This document shows, piece after piece, positions 63,777 through 64,000 of a DNA stretch of 64,000 nucleotides. The stretch's first letter is position 1. Every line of letters starts with the position of its first letter. The stretch comes from JAHFRG01 sp041495205. Lineage in GTDB: Bacteria; Pseudomonadota; Gammaproteobacteria; Burkholderiales; JAHFRG01. A program made the translations under genes and the position numbers. Location: positions 1 to 64,000 of the forward strand of contig JBGQCF010000001.1 in assembly GCA_041495205.1 (NCBI GenBank). The letters are read 5' to 3'. The notes under the pieces are model-generated. The model was not told the origin of the DNA. It did no database searches and was given only the letters and a program-made list of their open reading frames with translations.

Positions 63777-63822
63777 CTAATTTAGCCCGCGAGCGGGCGG
63801 GAGCCCGTATTTAGAGTGGGAC
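63777..63822. other. short GC-rich hairpin between MBOAT gene and rmlB remnant
   Basis: GCCCGC-GA-GCGGGC at 63785-63798 is a perfect short hairpin, with no T-run on the minus strand. No gene is seen. Confidence 0.4.
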
Positions 63823-64000
63823 TCATTCCTCATTGCCGAGATACCACCGCACGGTCTTTGACAAACGTTATCAGCGAGGAGTGATGGGTGATGAGTGAGA
63901 GGGCGAAGTTCGTCGAGAATGCCGCAAACGGTTTTGACTGCTTCCAGGTCGGTTTTTTCGCTCGCCTCGCCGATGTCGTAGGTTTCACCCGGCTTCCCTT
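63823..64000 (-). pseudogene. rmlB: decayed dTDP-glucose 4,6-dehydratase gene, 3' part (cut by window end)
   Basis: Three pieces of RmlB are readable on the minus strand in successive order but in different frames: GKPGETYDIGEASEKTDL...DELRP, then LITFVKDR, then VRWYLGNEE ending in TGA. Between the second and third the ~30 residues that normally hold PGHDRRYA are gone, and frames shift between pieces. RmlB dehydrates dTDP-glucose in the dTDP-rhamnose path. It is not functional as seen here, unless the remaining gene beyond the window is a separate copy. Confidence 0.76.

Overview
The window looks like a chromosomal origin-proximal segment of an autotrophic betaproteobacterium, probably an uncultured or poorly characterised lineage. 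Three things point there: the block mnmG-rsmG-parA-parB-atpIBEFHA, the block rpmH-rnpA-yidD-yidC-mnmE back to back with dnaA-dnaN-gyrB, and the operon def-fmt-htpX-rsmB-DUF4390-ntrY-ntrX, which is usual in Betaproteobacteria. A red-type (form IC) RuBisCO with its activase CbbX, and most of the lower Calvin cycle beside it, suggest CO2 fixation. The lineage is inferred from gene order and protein motifs only.

Layout. 1-7480 (minus): ATP synthase genes, a small lipoprotein, ParB, ParA and two tRNA/rRNA modification genes. 7581-12098: a TSUP permease, GTP-dependent PEP carboxykinase, a 402-bp MITE-like insertion with perfect 18-bp inverted ends and a TAA target duplication, and an aldo/keto reductase. 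12175-15860 (minus): mnmE, yidC, yidD, rnpA, rpmH. 16022-21103 (plus): dnaA, dnaN, gyrB, with a near-perfect parS site between dnaN and gyrB. 21110-25649 (minus): topA, dprA and a LysM protein. 25774-33393 (plus): def to ntrX; this NtrX-like regulator has lost the key ATPase motifs of sigma-54 activators.

33588-40746 (plus): transketolase, GAPDH, PGK, pyruvate kinase and class I aldolase. Between gap and pgk, the 3' end of gap is present three times, alternating with two copies of a strongly folded ~95-bp sequence. 40767-43205 (minus): the three AmmeMemoRadiSam genes. 43258-47150: cbbR divergent from cbbL-cbbS-cbbX. 47215-49716: purE, purC and a Sua5-type threonylcarbamoyl-AMP synthase. 49713-51783 (minus): second TSUP permease, EVE-domain protein, 6S RNA with terminator, zapA and a ZapB-like coiled coil.

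52030-56032 (plus): a cobalamin riboswitch, a BtuB-like receptor with its terminator, and MsbA. 56074-64000 (minus): a serine-recombinase stub, then a surface-glycan cluster of two methyltransferases, a GT9 and two GT2 glycosyltransferases, an AT-rich SGNH-like protein and an MBOAT acyltransferase, ending in a decayed piece of rmlB at the window edge.

The genes fit one physiology: CO2 fixation (RuBisCO, CbbX, CbbR) feeding triose-phosphate and sugar-phosphate conversion, with replication/segregation and cell envelope genes around it. Phosphoribulokinase and fructose-1,6-bisphosphatase are not in the window. I found no tRNA or rRNA gene, no CRISPR array and no intact transposase. The strongest unusual signals are the gap 3'-end/hairpin duplication, the degenerate NtrX, the MITE, the conserved but functionally unresolved Amr trio, and the SGNH-MBOAT pair beside a broken rmlB.
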